Origin: Rugamonas brunnea | GTDB lineage: Bacteria; Pseudomonadota; Gammaproteobacteria; Burkholderiales; Burkholderiaceae_D | Assembly: GCF_014042345.1 (NCBI RefSeq) | Contig: NZ_JACEZT010000002.1 | Coordinates: 248,001-312,000 of the forward strand | Reading direction: 5' to 3' | DNA: 64,000 nt | Part shown: piece by piece, positions 51,957-60,393 of the stretch | Position numbering within the stretch: position 1 is the first letter of the stretch | How the letters are laid out: every line of letters begins with the position of its first letter | Program-made: the position numbers and the translations under genes | Notes under the pieces: model-generated | The model's input: the letters and a program-made list of their open reading frames with translations, nothing else | Databases searched by the model: none | Told to the model about the DNA's origin: nothing

Positions 51957-53210
51957 TCAGACGGCGACGATGTGGGTGGATTCGACGACATTGCGCATAT
52001 AGCCGGCCGGATTCCACAGCGGGTCCATGGGCTGGCTCTGGCCGATGCGGTTCACGGCGCGCACCTTCAGTTCATACGCGCCCTTGCGCGGCGGGGTGAA
52101 GGCGATGCTCCAGCGCCGGAACGAGTAGCGGCCCAGGTCCTTGCCCAGCCGCGCGGCCTGCCAGTTGCGGCCGCCGTCGGCCGAGAAGGCCACTTCCGTG
52201 ATGCCATAACCGCCATCGAAGGCGATGCCGCGCACTTCCAGCGGCCGGCCCTTGGCCACCTGCGCGCCGTCGGCCACGCTGGTGATGAAGGAACGTACGT
52301 TGAAGCGGCTGATCGGCACCGTCTTCGCGGGCGCCACGCCGGGCGTCGCGCTGGCGCCGGCGTTGTCGGGGATGCGGTAGGCGGGGTTCATCCAGAACCC
52401 GTCGAATGGTTTGTCGAGCACCGTGATATCGGACAGGTGCTTGACCCAGTAGGTGCCGTAGTGGCCCGGCACCACCAGCCGCAGCGGATAGCCGTTCAGC
52501 ACCGGTAGGTCGGCGCCGTTCATCTGCCAGGCCAGCAGCACCTCGCCATCCATGGCCTGGTCCACGCTCAGAGCCTTGACGAAATCGGGGCCGTCGCCCA
52601 GTGGCGGCGTATCGAGGCCGTTGAAGCTGACCTGCACCGAGCCGGCCTTGATGCCGGCTTTTTCCAGCACGGTCTTGAGCGGGATGCCGGTCCAGCGTGC
52701 GTTGCCCATGGCGCCGTTGCCCAGCTGGCCGCCACCCACGCGCGGCGCGAGCAGGGCGCGGCTGTTGCCCGAGCACTGGTTGACGGCCACCACCTCGACC
52801 GGCTGGCCCAGTTGTTTGAGTTCGTCCAGCGTCAGCGTCAGCGGCTGGTTCACGTTGCCGCCCACGTTCAGGCGGTATGTGTTCAGGTCGATGGAGGTCG
52901 GGATCCCGCTCCAGTGGTAGCGCACGAAGAACGCGTCGTTGGGCGTGATGTCGCCCTGGTCGAAGATGGCGAACGGCGTCTCCAGTTGCGGCGGGCGGGC
53001 CGTGAGCAGGATCAGCGGGCGCTTTTGCGGATAGGCCACCAGTTCTCGCTCGCCGTTTTCAAACGGCAGCACGATGCGGCCCGGCGCGGCGGCCAGCGCC
53101 GTCAGCGCGGTGCCCCCCAGGGTGCCCGCCGCGCCCAGCGCGCCGGCCTGTTTGAGGAATGCGCGCCGTTGCGGCAGGGGTAGCGCCGGCGGTTTCTGGA
53201 ACTGGGTCAT
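51957..53210 (-). CDS. sorA: molybdopterin sulfite oxidoreductase, SorA-like
   Basis: Probably oxidises sulfite to sulfate in the periplasm and passes electrons to the adjacent cytochrome. It has 417 residues. A twin-arginine signal (QRRAFLKQAGALGAAG) implies folded export with the cofactor. The Mo-ligand cysteine is in AVNQCSGNSRALL, and the dimerisation domain fills the C-terminal third (AFDGGYGITEVAFSADGGRNW). Start chosen at 53210, with GGAGG upstream, rather than 53222. Protein-methionine-sulfoxide reductase-type activity is less likely given the cytochrome partner. Confidence 0.88.
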   Translation of the reverse strand: MTQFQKPPALPLPQRRAFLKQAGALGAAGTLGGTALTALAAAPGRIVLPFENGERELVAYPQKRPLILLTARPPQLETPFAIFDQGDITPNDAFFVRYHWSGIPTSIDLNTYRLNVGGNVNQPLTLTLDELKQLGQPVEVVAVNQCSGNSRALLAPRVGGGQLGNGAMGNARWTGIPLKTVLEKAGIKAGSVQVSFNGLDTPPLGDGPDFVKALSVDQAMDGEVLLAWQMNGADLPVLNGYPLRLVVPGHYGTYWVKHLSDITVLDKPFDGFWMNPAYRIPDNAGASATPGVAPAKTVPISRFNVRSFITSVADGAQVAKGRPLEVRGIAFDGGYGITEVAFSADGGRNWQAARLGKDLGRYSFRRWSIAFTPPRKGAYELKVRAVNRIGQSQPMDPLWNPAGYMRNVVESTHIVAV

Positions 53211-53429
53211 GCGGGCCTCCATGCTGGTTGGAATAGAAATGGAGTCTGCCCGGCGCGCGGGGGCGCGGTCAATCGTATAGCGGAAAATGTGTGGTTTTTG
53301 TCATCAAATGGCAGCGCGCTGTCGTCAAATGGCAAGTGCGGCGGCGCGCGTAAGCGACAGTCACGTTGTTCTCTCTGTTCCTTAGCGTTCGGTCAGAGAG
53401 AGGACAGTGGTGGCGCGATAGCATGGGGC

Positions 53430-53729
53430 ATGACTGATAAAAAGATTATCGACGAGACGTGTTCCATTACCAAAAAACGCGGTAATGGCCAGTTACGGCG
53501 TGAAGTCTGGGTTGATTCGTGCGGGCGCGTCACGCGGTACAATCTGGCGTATATAAACCATCGCGTATTCCAACGCGACAACGGACGGGTTGTCGGTTAT
53601 GACAATGCGCATGGCAATGGTCATCACAGGCATTACATGGGGCTGGTTGAACCTGTTAGTTATACAAATTTCGACGATGTCGAAGCCCGCTTCCGACGTG
53701 ACTGGACTGCCTTTCTGGAGCACAAATGA
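53430..53729 (+). CDS. TumE-like (DUF6516) putative toxin
   Basis: A 99-residue protein (MTDKKIIDETCSITKKRG...) with the pattern YDNAHGNGHHRHYMG followed by NFDDVEARFRRDW, which I associate with the TumE/DUF6516 toxin family (RelE-like). The stop overlaps the next start by 4 nt, the usual toxin-antitoxin arrangement. The pair is less GC-rich than its neighbours, which suggests transfer. No clear ribosome-binding site precedes the ATG at 53430. A family search would settle the assignment. Confidence 0.55.
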   Translation: MTDKKIIDETCSITKKRGNGQLRREVWVDSCGRVTRYNLAYINHRVFQRDNGRVVGYDNAHGNGHHRHYMGLVEPVSYTNFDDVEARFRRDWTAFLEHK

Positions 53730-53908
53730 CTAAGCTTATTGTTAAGGTAGAAACTGTGGAAGAGTTTTTCGAGCGCGGACGCAAGATCGCGCAGTTGGCC
53801 GACCAACAACTTCCGATTCCGCCCTCGCACGTCGTCAGCTTCGAAGACCCCGACGACATGCTTAAGTGGCTGGCGACCCTCAGCCCTCGCCCGGCGCTGG
53901 CGGATTGA
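53726..53908 (+). CDS. putative antitoxin partner of the TumE-like protein
   Basis: A 60-residue acidic protein (MTKLIVKVETVEEFFERGRKIA...) with a short alpha/beta start and HVVSFEDPDDMLKWLATL. It overlaps the toxin-like gene by 4 nt (ATGA). Its last 29 nt overlap, tail to tail, the end of the lysR gene. Assignment as antitoxin rests on size and position only. Insertion against the lysR end may have replaced its original C-terminus. Confidence 0.5.
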   Translation: MTKLIVKVETVEEFFERGRKIAQLADQQLPIPPSHVVSFEDPDDMLKWLATLSPRPALAD

Positions 53909-54788
53909 TGATGTTGAGGAAGGCGCGCACCACCGGGGCGTCGTCGTTGGCCGGGTAGGTGATGTACAGGTTGGCCGACGGCGGATCGCGCAGCGGCACG
54001 AACACCACGCCGGGCCAGCCGATGCGGCTGGTCGTCTCCGGCAGCAGGGTCACCCCCAGGCCCGCGCCCACCATGGCCAGCAGCGTCTGCGGCTCGTTCG
54101 CTTCCTGGAAGATGGTCGGCTGGAAGCCGGCCTTGACGCAGCATTCGATCAGGTAGCGCGGGAAGGAGGACTTGTCGAGCGCCAGCGTCAGCATCGGTTC
54201 CTGGGCGATGTCCATCAGGTCGATCTCGGCCCGCGCGGCCAGCGGGTGGTGGTCGTTGATGGCCACGCACACGTTCTCGCGGTAGCACAGTTCCTGGCGC
54301 AGGTTGTCGCGCTTGAGTTCATCCTCGTCCAGCTTCGGCTCGCGCCAGAAGCCCACGTCCACCTGCTTGGCACGCAGCGCATCGTACTGAACCGTGGGGC
54401 CCAGCTCGTGTAGGGTCCACGTCACGCGCGGGTACTTGGTCTGGAATTCCTCCAGCAGGCTGGGGATCGGGCCCCACATGGCCGAACCGACGATGCCCAC
54501 CCGCAGCCGTCCCACTTCGCCGCGGTCGATCTGGCGGATAGTGTCGATGGTCATGCGCATGCGCGCCAGCAGCTCGGCCGCCTCCTGCATCAGCGCCTTG
54601 CCCGCCACCGTCAGCTCAAAGGTGCGGGTGGTGCGCGTGAACAGGCGCACGCCCAGTTCCGCTTCCAGTTTCATGATCTGCTGGCTGAGCGGCGGCTGCG
54701 AGATGTGCAGCCGCTCGGCCGCCCGGCTGAAGCTTTTTTCCTCGGCCACGGCCAGGAAGTAGCGTAACTGTTTCAGGTCGATGGACAT
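53880..54788 (-). CDS. LysR-family transcriptional regulator
   Basis: A 302-residue regulator with an N-terminal winged helix (LKQLRYFLAVAEEKSFSRAAERLHISQPPLSQQI) and a LysR substrate-binding domain (GRLRVGIVGSAMWGPIPSLLEEF). It is close to CatR/BenM-type regulators. It lies 30 nt after psuG on the same strand, so it may be part of the pseudouridine operon. The target is not evident. Its last codons overlap the antitoxin-like gene. Confidence 0.93.
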   Translation of the reverse strand: MSIDLKQLRYFLAVAEEKSFSRAAERLHISQPPLSQQIMKLEAELGVRLFTRTTRTFELTVAGKALMQEAAELLARMRMTIDTIRQIDRGEVGRLRVGIVGSAMWGPIPSLLEEFQTKYPRVTWTLHELGPTVQYDALRAKQVDVGFWREPKLDEDELKRDNLRQELCYRENVCVAINDHHPLAARAEIDLMDIAQEPMLTLALDKSSFPRYLIECCVKAGFQPTIFQEANEPQTLLAMVGAGLGVTLLPETTSRIGWPGVVFVPLRDPPSANLYITYPANDDAPVVRAFLNIINPPAPGEG

Positions 54789-54818
54789 GGCGTGGTGTCT
54801 GGAGTGGTTCAGCGTGGA

Positions 54819-55742
54819 TCAGCGGGTCGCCGGATGGGCGTGCAGCGCGCAAGCCAGCGCGGCGCCCACGCGCGCGTTGTGCTTCACCAGCGCGATGTTG
54901 GTGGCCAGGCTGCGCCCGGCCGTCAAGTCCTTGATGCGGCCCAGCAGGAATGGCGTGACCTGCTTGCCGGTGATACCGCGTTGGGCCGCCTCGTTCAAGG
55001 CCTGTTCCGTGATGGCGTCGATCTCCGCCTTGGGCATGGCGTCCGCCGCCGGCACCGGATTGCTGACCACCACGCCGCCGTTCAGGCCCAGTTCCCACTT
55101 GGTGCGGATGAAGGCCGCCTGTTCGGCCGCCGTGTCGAGCTGGAAGTCCGCGTTGTAGCCGCTCTCGCGCGTGAAGAACGCGGGAAAGCCGGGCTGGCCG
55201 GCGCTGACCACGGGCACGCCGTGCGTCTCCAGGTATTCCAGCGTGAGGCCGATGTCGAGGATGGACTTGACGCCGGCGCACACCACGGCCACCGATGTGC
55301 GGGCCAACTCCTGCAGGTCGGCCGAGATATCGAAGCTGGTCTCGGCGCCACGGTGCACGCCGCCGAGGCCACCCGTGACGAACACTTCGATGCCGGCCAG
55401 TTCGGCGCAGATCATGGTGGCGGCCACAGTGGTGGCGCCCAGTTTGGCTTGCGACAGCACGTAGGGTAGGTCGCGCCGGCTCACCTTCATGGCATCGGGC
55501 GCCGTGGCCAGCAGTTCCAGCTGTTCGGGCGAGAGGCCGATGCAGATCTTGCCGTCGATGATGGCGACGGTGGCCGGCACGGCGCCGCCGTCGCGGATGA
55601 TCTGTTCCACTTCGCGCGCCATCTGCACGTTCTGCGGATACGGCATGCCGTGCGAGATGATGGTCGATTCCAGTGCCACGATGGCTTTGCCGGCGGCGCG
55701 GGCGGCCGCCACTTCGGGCGAGAATGAGAGGAAGGAGTGCAT
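54819..55742 (-). CDS. psuG: pseudouridine-5'-phosphate glycosidase
   Basis: Splits pseudouridine 5'-phosphate into uracil and ribose 5-phosphate, breaking a C-glycosidic bond. It has 307 residues. Characteristic stretches are [42 protein letters not shown] and the catalytic-Lys region [24 protein letters not shown]. It follows psuK by 72 nt. The ribose 5-phosphate joins the pool handled by the divergent deo-type genes. Confidence 0.95.
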   Translation of the reverse strand: MHSFLSFSPEVAAARAAGKAIVALESTIISHGMPYPQNVQMAREVEQIIRDGGAVPATVAIIDGKICIGLSPEQLELLATAPDAMKVSRRDLPYVLSQAKLGATTVAATMICAELAGIEVFVTGGLGGVHRGAETSFDISADLQELARTSVAVVCAGVKSILDIGLTLEYLETHGVPVVSAGQPGFPAFFTRESGYNADFQLDTAAEQAAFIRTKWELGLNGGVVVSNPVPAADAMPKAEIDAITEQALNEAAQRGITGKQVTPFLLGRIKDLTAGRSLATNIALVKHNARVGAALACALHAHPATR

Positions 55743-55814
55743 GGTGTCGGTCCTGATGGTGGCGATATTGGCGATGGTGGCGGTCGTTGTAGCGGGCGAT
55801 GGTTGGGCCGTGCG

Positions 55815-56966
55815 CTAGCGCATGTGCGGCGCGTCCGGCGCGGGGAAGGGCGGCGCGTTCAGGTCGAAGTCGTTGATTTCGTCGAGCACGTCGGCCGCCA
55901 GCACGGGCGAGACGGTGTCCGGGCTTTCCAGCGTCATGGCGGCGACCTTCAGGCCGCGCCGGCAGGCCAGTCCCAGGTCGTCGCTGCCTTGGTAGAGCGA
56001 CCAGCAGACGGCGGCCGCGAACGCGTCGCCGGCGCCCGTCACGTCCACCACCTCGACCTGGTGGGCCGGCAGCCAGGCCAGCGGGCCCTGGTTGGCCGTG
56101 GTGTGGAACACGCCCTGGCCGCCGCAAGTGACGATCACGTCGCGCGCGCCCTGGGCCTGCACTTCGCGGCAGGCGGCGGCCACGTCGTCCCCGGTGGGCA
56201 GGGCGCGGCCGACCCGGGTTTCCAGTTCGCCTCGGTTGAGGATCAGCAGCCGCAGGCCGTGCAGGTCGGCCGGCAGGCGCGCCATCTTGGGCTGCGACAC
56301 GGCCACGACGATCAGCGGCACGGCGTCGTGGCGGGCGTCGGCCAGCAGCAGGGCGACGGCGTCGCGCGGCAGGTTCAGGTCGGCCACCGTCATGGCGGCG
56401 GCCGCGCGCTGCGGCTGGCGGCTGGCCAGGAAGGCGGGCGTGAGGCGGTCGTACAGCGCCATGTCGGCCAGCGCCACCGTCATCTCGCCGCCCGCGTCCA
56501 GCACGGCCGTGTAGGTGCCGGTGGCGCAGTCGGCCACGTGCAGGCTGCCGCGCATATCGATGCCGGCCGCTTCCGCGTGGTCGGCCAGCGCGCGTCCGGC
56601 CGCATCCGTGCCCAGCGCCGTCAGCAGGGCCGCCGGGATGGCGAGCCGGGTCAGGTTTTCCGCGATGTTGCGGGCCACGCCGCCGAACACTTCCTCGGCG
56701 CTGGCCGGGTTGGAGGTGCCCAGTTGCAGTGGCGCCAGCGTGCGCAGCTTGCGGTCCAGGTTGGCCGCGCCGATGCAGACGATGGGGCGTTTGTCGGGCA
56801 GCACATAGGCCCGGCCCAGCAACCGGCGCTCGCGGATCAGGCCGGCGATGTGGCCGGCCACGGCCGAGCGCGACAGGCGCAATTCGATGGCCAGGTCCTG
56901 CTGGGAGATGAAAGGGTTGGCGCGGATCAGCTGGTATAGCTGTTCCTTTTTCGACAGTTCCGTCAC
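55815..56966 (-). CDS. psuK: pseudouridine kinase with N-terminal winged-helix DNA-binding domain
   Basis: Phosphorylates pseudouridine for PsuG. The C-terminal 310 residues are a PfkB kinase: CIGAANLDRKL start, GGVARNIAENL, and DVTGAGDAFAAA with the catalytic Asp. The first 55 residues form a winged helix (QLYQLIRANPFISQQDLAIELRLSRSAVAGHI), absent from E. coli PsuK. Start chosen at the GTG at 56966 (GGAG five nt upstream; 383 residues). The in-frame ATG at 56984 has no ribosome-binding site and lies inside a perfect palindrome that the fused domain may bind. Such kinase-regulator fusions would sense the substrate directly. Confidence 0.88.
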   Translation of the reverse strand: MTELSKKEQLYQLIRANPFISQQDLAIELRLSRSAVAGHIAGLIRERRLLGRAYVLPDKRPIVCIGAANLDRKLRTLAPLQLGTSNPASAEEVFGGVARNIAENLTRLAIPAALLTALGTDAAGRALADHAEAAGIDMRGSLHVADCATGTYTAVLDAGGEMTVALADMALYDRLTPAFLASRQPQRAAAAMTVADLNLPRDAVALLLADARHDAVPLIVVAVSQPKMARLPADLHGLRLLILNRGELETRVGRALPTGDDVAAACREVQAQGARDVIVTCGGQGVFHTTANQGPLAWLPAHQVEVVDVTGAGDAFAAAVCWSLYQGSDDLGLACRRGLKVAAMTLESPDTVSPVLAADVLDEINDFDLNAPPFPAPDAPHMR

Positions 56967-56980
56967 GGCCACTCCACAAG

Positions 56981-57008
56981 ACATTTGTTTTTAATGCTAA
57001 ACAAATGT
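56981..57008. promoter_or_regulatory. perfect 10-bp inverted repeat upstream of psuK
   Basis: ACATTTGTTT (56981-56990) and AAACAAATGT (56999-57008) are exact reverse complements around an 8-nt spacer. The element lies directly before the psuK start, in the 295-nt gap to the divergent purine nucleoside phosphorylase gene. It is a strong operator candidate for the winged-helix domain of PsuK. Confidence 0.7.
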
Positions 57009-57261
57009 TTTCTGCCTGTCAATTGAGCAGCCCTATTATCGCGCTTATTTATTCATTACACGTATAAATGGTGAAGAAAAATGGTATTTGCCATACATAT
57101 AACGATCAGGCATAGTGTCGTTCAACCAGTTTTGATCCACAGCATACCCGCATCACCAGCAGTTGTTGTAGCGGCGCCCGGCGCCCGGCCAGACTGCGCT
57201 GCGCGCGCAGGGCAACACAGCATCGCCATTCCGAACCATACCGATTACAACGAGGATATCC

Positions 57262-58101
57262 ATGTCTAACAATTCCCCATTCCAGGCCGCCGCCATCATC
57301 CGCGCCCGCATCCCGGCCGATTTCAAGCCGCGCATCGCGATGATCCTCGGTTCCGGCCTCGGCGTGCTGGCCGAACAGATGACGGACGCGGTGACCATCA
57401 GCTTCGACGAACTGCCCGGCTTCCCCATCAGCACCGTGCACGGCCACGCCGGCGAACTGGTGATCGGCACCCTGGCCGGCGTCTCCGTGGTGTGCATGAA
57501 AGGCCGCGGCCACGTGTACGAAGGTTATGGCATGGGCGTGATGACGTCGGCCGTGCGCACCATGAAGCTGCTCGGCTGCGAGATGCTGTTCGTGACCAAC
57601 GCCGCCGGTTCGCTGCGCGCGGAAGTGGACGCCGGCTCGCTGGTGGCGCTGACCGACCATATCAACTTCATGCCCGGCACGCCGATGATCGGCCCCAACG
57701 ACGAGCGTTTCGGCCCGCGCTTCTTCAGCATGGCCAATGCTTACGACGCCGACCTGCGCAAGCTGCTGCAAGCGACGGCCGCCGACAAGAACATCACCAT
57801 CCACGAAGGCGTGTACATCGCCTACGCCGGCCCGAACTTCGAAACCCCGGCCGAGATCCGCGCCTTCAAGACGCTGGGTGCCGACGTGGTGGGCATGTCC
57901 GTGGTGCCGGAAGTGGTGTCGGCCCGCCATTGCGGCCTGAAGGTGGTGGGCGTGTCCGTCATCACCAACCTGGCCGAGGGCCTGTCGCCGTTCCCGCTGT
58001 CGCACGAGCAGACGCTCAAATACGCGGCCGTGGGCGCCAAGTCGTTGATCGAACTGATACTGGGCTTCCTGGCCAACGTGGCGAAGACGCCGCAAGCGTA
58101 A
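57262..58101 (+). CDS. purine nucleoside phosphorylase (PNP II / xanthosine phosphorylase type)
   Basis: Phosphorolyses purine (deoxy)nucleosides to base and (deoxy)ribose 1-phosphate. It has 279 residues. Typical stretches are ILGSGLGVLAEQM, VHGHAGELVIG, GRGHVYEGYG and EGVYIAYAGPNFETPAEIRAF, followed by MSVVPEVVSARHC and the Asn in VSVITNLAEG that favours oxopurines. It is the first gene of the deo cluster: bases go to guaD/xdh, sugar phosphate to deoB. A hairpin terminator follows. Confidence 0.93.
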   Translation: MSNNSPFQAAAIIRARIPADFKPRIAMILGSGLGVLAEQMTDAVTISFDELPGFPISTVHGHAGELVIGTLAGVSVVCMKGRGHVYEGYGMGVMTSAVRTMKLLGCEMLFVTNAAGSLRAEVDAGSLVALTDHINFMPGTPMIGPNDERFGPRFFSMANAYDADLRKLLQATAADKNITIHEGVYIAYAGPNFETPAEIRAFKTLGADVVGMSVVPEVVSARHCGLKVVGVSVITNLAEGLSPFPLSHEQTLKYAAVGAKSLIELILGFLANVAKTPQA

Positions 58102-58110
58102 ATCCCTGTG

Positions 58111-58135
58111 GGGGCGGCCTGGTCCGCCCCTTTGT
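58111..58135 (+). terminator. intrinsic terminator or attenuator after the phosphorylase gene
   Basis: GGGGCGG (58111-58117) pairs with CCGCCCC (58124-58130), followed by TTTGTATTT. It lies 10 nt after the stop, before deoB, and may be leaky so as to tune the two units. Confidence 0.65.
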
Positions 58136-58163
58136 ATTTCTGCGGCGTGGTCCGCCCCTTTGT
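58120..58163. repeat. direct repeat TGGTCCGCCCCTTTGT, two copies
   Basis: Identical 16-bp copies at 58120-58135 and 58148-58163, 28 bp apart. Each contains the right arm of the terminator, and the second is followed by a longer T run. Either copy could pair with GGGGCGG at 58111, giving two alternative terminators. Confidence 0.8.
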
Positions 58164-58222
58164 TTTTTGGGCCATCGGCCTACACTGCTTACACTGAATA
58201 CCTCGCCGCACCGGAGCACATC

Positions 58223-59416
58223 ATGAAACGCGCATTTATCCTCCTGCTGGATTCCTTCGGCCTCGGCGCCACGCCGGACGCCGCCAAGTACAACGATTCG
58301 GGCGCCAACACCTTCGGCCACATCGCCGCCTGGGCCGCCAAGGCCGGCACCCCGATGAACATGCCGACGCTGGAAAAACTGGGCCTGGCCGCCGCCGCCC
58401 ACACGGCCTGCGGCCGGTGGGCCGACGGTTTCAGTCAACGCGACGGCTTCACGGCCGCCTACGGCGCCGCCCGCGAGCGCTCGACGGGCAAGGACACCCA
58501 GAGCGGCCACTGGGAGATCGCCGGCGTGCCGGTGGAATTCGACTGGGGCTACTTCCCCCGCACCGTGCCCTCGTTCCCGGCCGAGTTGACGGCCCGCCTG
58601 CGGGAGCTGGGCAATGTGCCCGGCTTCCTGGGCGACTGCCACGCCTCCGGCACGGAGATCATCAACAAGCACGGCGACGAGCACGTGGCCACCGGCAAAC
58701 CGATCATCTACACCTCGGCCGACTCAGTGCTACAGATCGCCGCGCATGAGGAATCGTTCGGCCTCGAACGCTTGTACGAACTGTGCGAGATCGCCTTCAA
58801 ACTGGTCGAACCGTACAACATCGGCCGAGTGATCGCGCGCCCGTTCGTGGGCGCCAACGGCAAGTACACGCGCACCACCAACCGCCATGACTACGCCGTG
58901 GCGCCGCCCGCGCCCACGCTGCTGGACCACGTAAAGAACGGCGGCGGCGAGGTGATCGCGCTCGGCAAGATCAGCGACATCTTCGCCGCGCAAGGCGTGT
59001 CGCGCGTGGTCAAGGGCGCCGACAACATGGCCCTGTTCGACGCGCTGCTGAAGGTGGCCGACGAGGCGGGCGACGGCGCGCTCACCTTCGTCAACTTCGT
59101 CGACTTCGACCAGGCCTTCGGCCACCGCCGTGACGTGGCCGGCTACTCGAACGCGTTGCACGAGATGGATGCGCGCCTGCCCGAATTCATGGCCAAGCTG
59201 CGCGAAGGCGACCTGGTGGTGGTGACGGCCGATCATGGCTGCGACCCCACCTGGACCGGCTCGGACCACACGCGCGAACACATCCCGATGATCTTCTTCG
59301 GCCCCGGCGTGCAGCCGCGCGCGCTGGGCATCTCCGACACCTTCTCCGACATCGGCCAGACCGTGGCCCACCACCTCGGCGTGCAACCTCTTTCGAACGG
59401 AACCAACCTGTTATGA
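58223..59416 (+). CDS. deoB: phosphopentomutase
   Basis: Interconverts (deoxy)ribose 1-phosphate and 5-phosphate. It has 397 residues of the alkaline-phosphatase superfamily. The first metal Asp and nucleophile region are LLLDSFGLGATPDAAKY and GKDTQSGHWEI, with TADHGCDPTWTGSDHTREH late in the chain. The ATG at 58223 has GGAG six nt upstream. Its stop overlaps the deoC start by 4 nt. Confidence 0.97.
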   Translation: MKRAFILLLDSFGLGATPDAAKYNDSGANTFGHIAAWAAKAGTPMNMPTLEKLGLAAAAHTACGRWADGFSQRDGFTAAYGAARERSTGKDTQSGHWEIAGVPVEFDWGYFPRTVPSFPAELTARLRELGNVPGFLGDCHASGTEIINKHGDEHVATGKPIIYTSADSVLQIAAHEESFGLERLYELCEIAFKLVEPYNIGRVIARPFVGANGKYTRTTNRHDYAVAPPAPTLLDHVKNGGGEVIALGKISDIFAAQGVSRVVKGADNMALFDALLKVADEAGDGALTFVNFVDFDQAFGHRRDVAGYSNALHEMDARLPEFMAKLREGDLVVVTADHGCDPTWTGSDHTREHIPMIFFGPGVQPRALGISDTFSDIGQTVAHHLGVQPLSNGTNLL

Positions 59417-60375
59417 GCACTCTCCCCGGCTTCAAGCGCAACGAAGCGGTCCCCCTCGACCTGGGCTGGATCAACCACATCCACATCAACAAGGCCGCCG
59501 CCGACCGCCGCGCGGCCAGCCTGGCCAACCGCCGCACGGTCAAGAAGGAATACCAGGCCGCGTGGCTGGTCAAGGCCATCGGCCTGATCGACCTGACCAC
59601 GCTGTCGGGCGACGACACGCCGGGCCGCGTGGAGCGCCTGTGCCGCAAGGCGCTGCGCCCGCTGCGCGCCGACCTGGTGCAGGCCATGGGCTTGCAGGAT
59701 TACCCGCTGACGACGGGCGCCGTGTGCGTCTACCACGAGATGATCAAGCCGGCCGTGCAAGTGCTGCAGGGCCGTTTGCCGATCGCCGCCGTCTCCACCG
59801 GCTTCCCGGCCGGTCTGACCAGCCTGGAAACCAAGGTGCGCGAGATCGAGCTGTCGGTGGCCGCCGGCGCGTCCGAGATCGACATCGTGATCACCCGGCA
59901 GCACGTGCTGACGGGGAACTGGCAGGCGCTGTACGACGAGATGGTGGCCTACCGCCAAGCTTGCGGCGAGGCGCACGTGAAAGCCATCCTGGCCACGGGC
60001 GAACTGGTCACGCTGGAAAACGTGGCCAAGGCGTCGTGGGTGTGCATGATGGCGGGCGCCGATTTCATCAAGACCTCGACCGGTAAGGAGCCCGTCAACG
60101 CCACCATCCCGGTCTCGCTGACGATGGTGCGCGCGATCCGCGACTACCACGAGCAAACTGGTTTCAAGATCGGCTACAAGCCGGCTGGTGGCGTGAGCAC
60201 GGCCAAGGCCGCGTTGCAGTATTTGACGCTGATGAAGGAAGAACTGGGCAATGAATGGCTGCAGCCGCACCTGTTCCGCATCGGCGCCTCCAGCCTGTTG
60301 ACGGATATCGAGCGCCAGATCGAGCACTACGTCACCGGTGCTTACTCGGCCGCCCACCGCCACGCGCAACCTTAA
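59413..60375 (+). CDS. deoC: deoxyribose-phosphate aldolase
   Basis: Splits deoxyribose 5-phosphate into glyceraldehyde 3-phosphate and acetaldehyde. It has 320 residues, the longer form common in Proteobacteria outside the enterics. The Schiff-base lysine lies in ADFIKTSTGK and the second lysine in YKPAGGVST; AAVSTGFPAG and GASEIDIVI are also typical. It overlaps deoB and lies 18 nt before an aldehyde dehydrogenase that can remove the acetaldehyde. Confidence 0.97.
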   Translation: MSTLPGFKRNEAVPLDLGWINHIHINKAAADRRAASLANRRTVKKEYQAAWLVKAIGLIDLTTLSGDDTPGRVERLCRKALRPLRADLVQAMGLQDYPLTTGAVCVYHEMIKPAVQVLQGRLPIAAVSTGFPAGLTSLETKVREIELSVAAGASEIDIVITRQHVLTGNWQALYDEMVAYRQACGEAHVKAILATGELVTLENVAKASWVCMMAGADFIKTSTGKEPVNATIPVSLTMVRAIRDYHEQTGFKIGYKPAGGVSTAKAALQYLTLMKEELGNEWLQPHLFRIGASSLLTDIERQIEHYVTGAYSAAHRHAQP

Positions 60376-60393
60376 GATCACAACGGATTCGTC

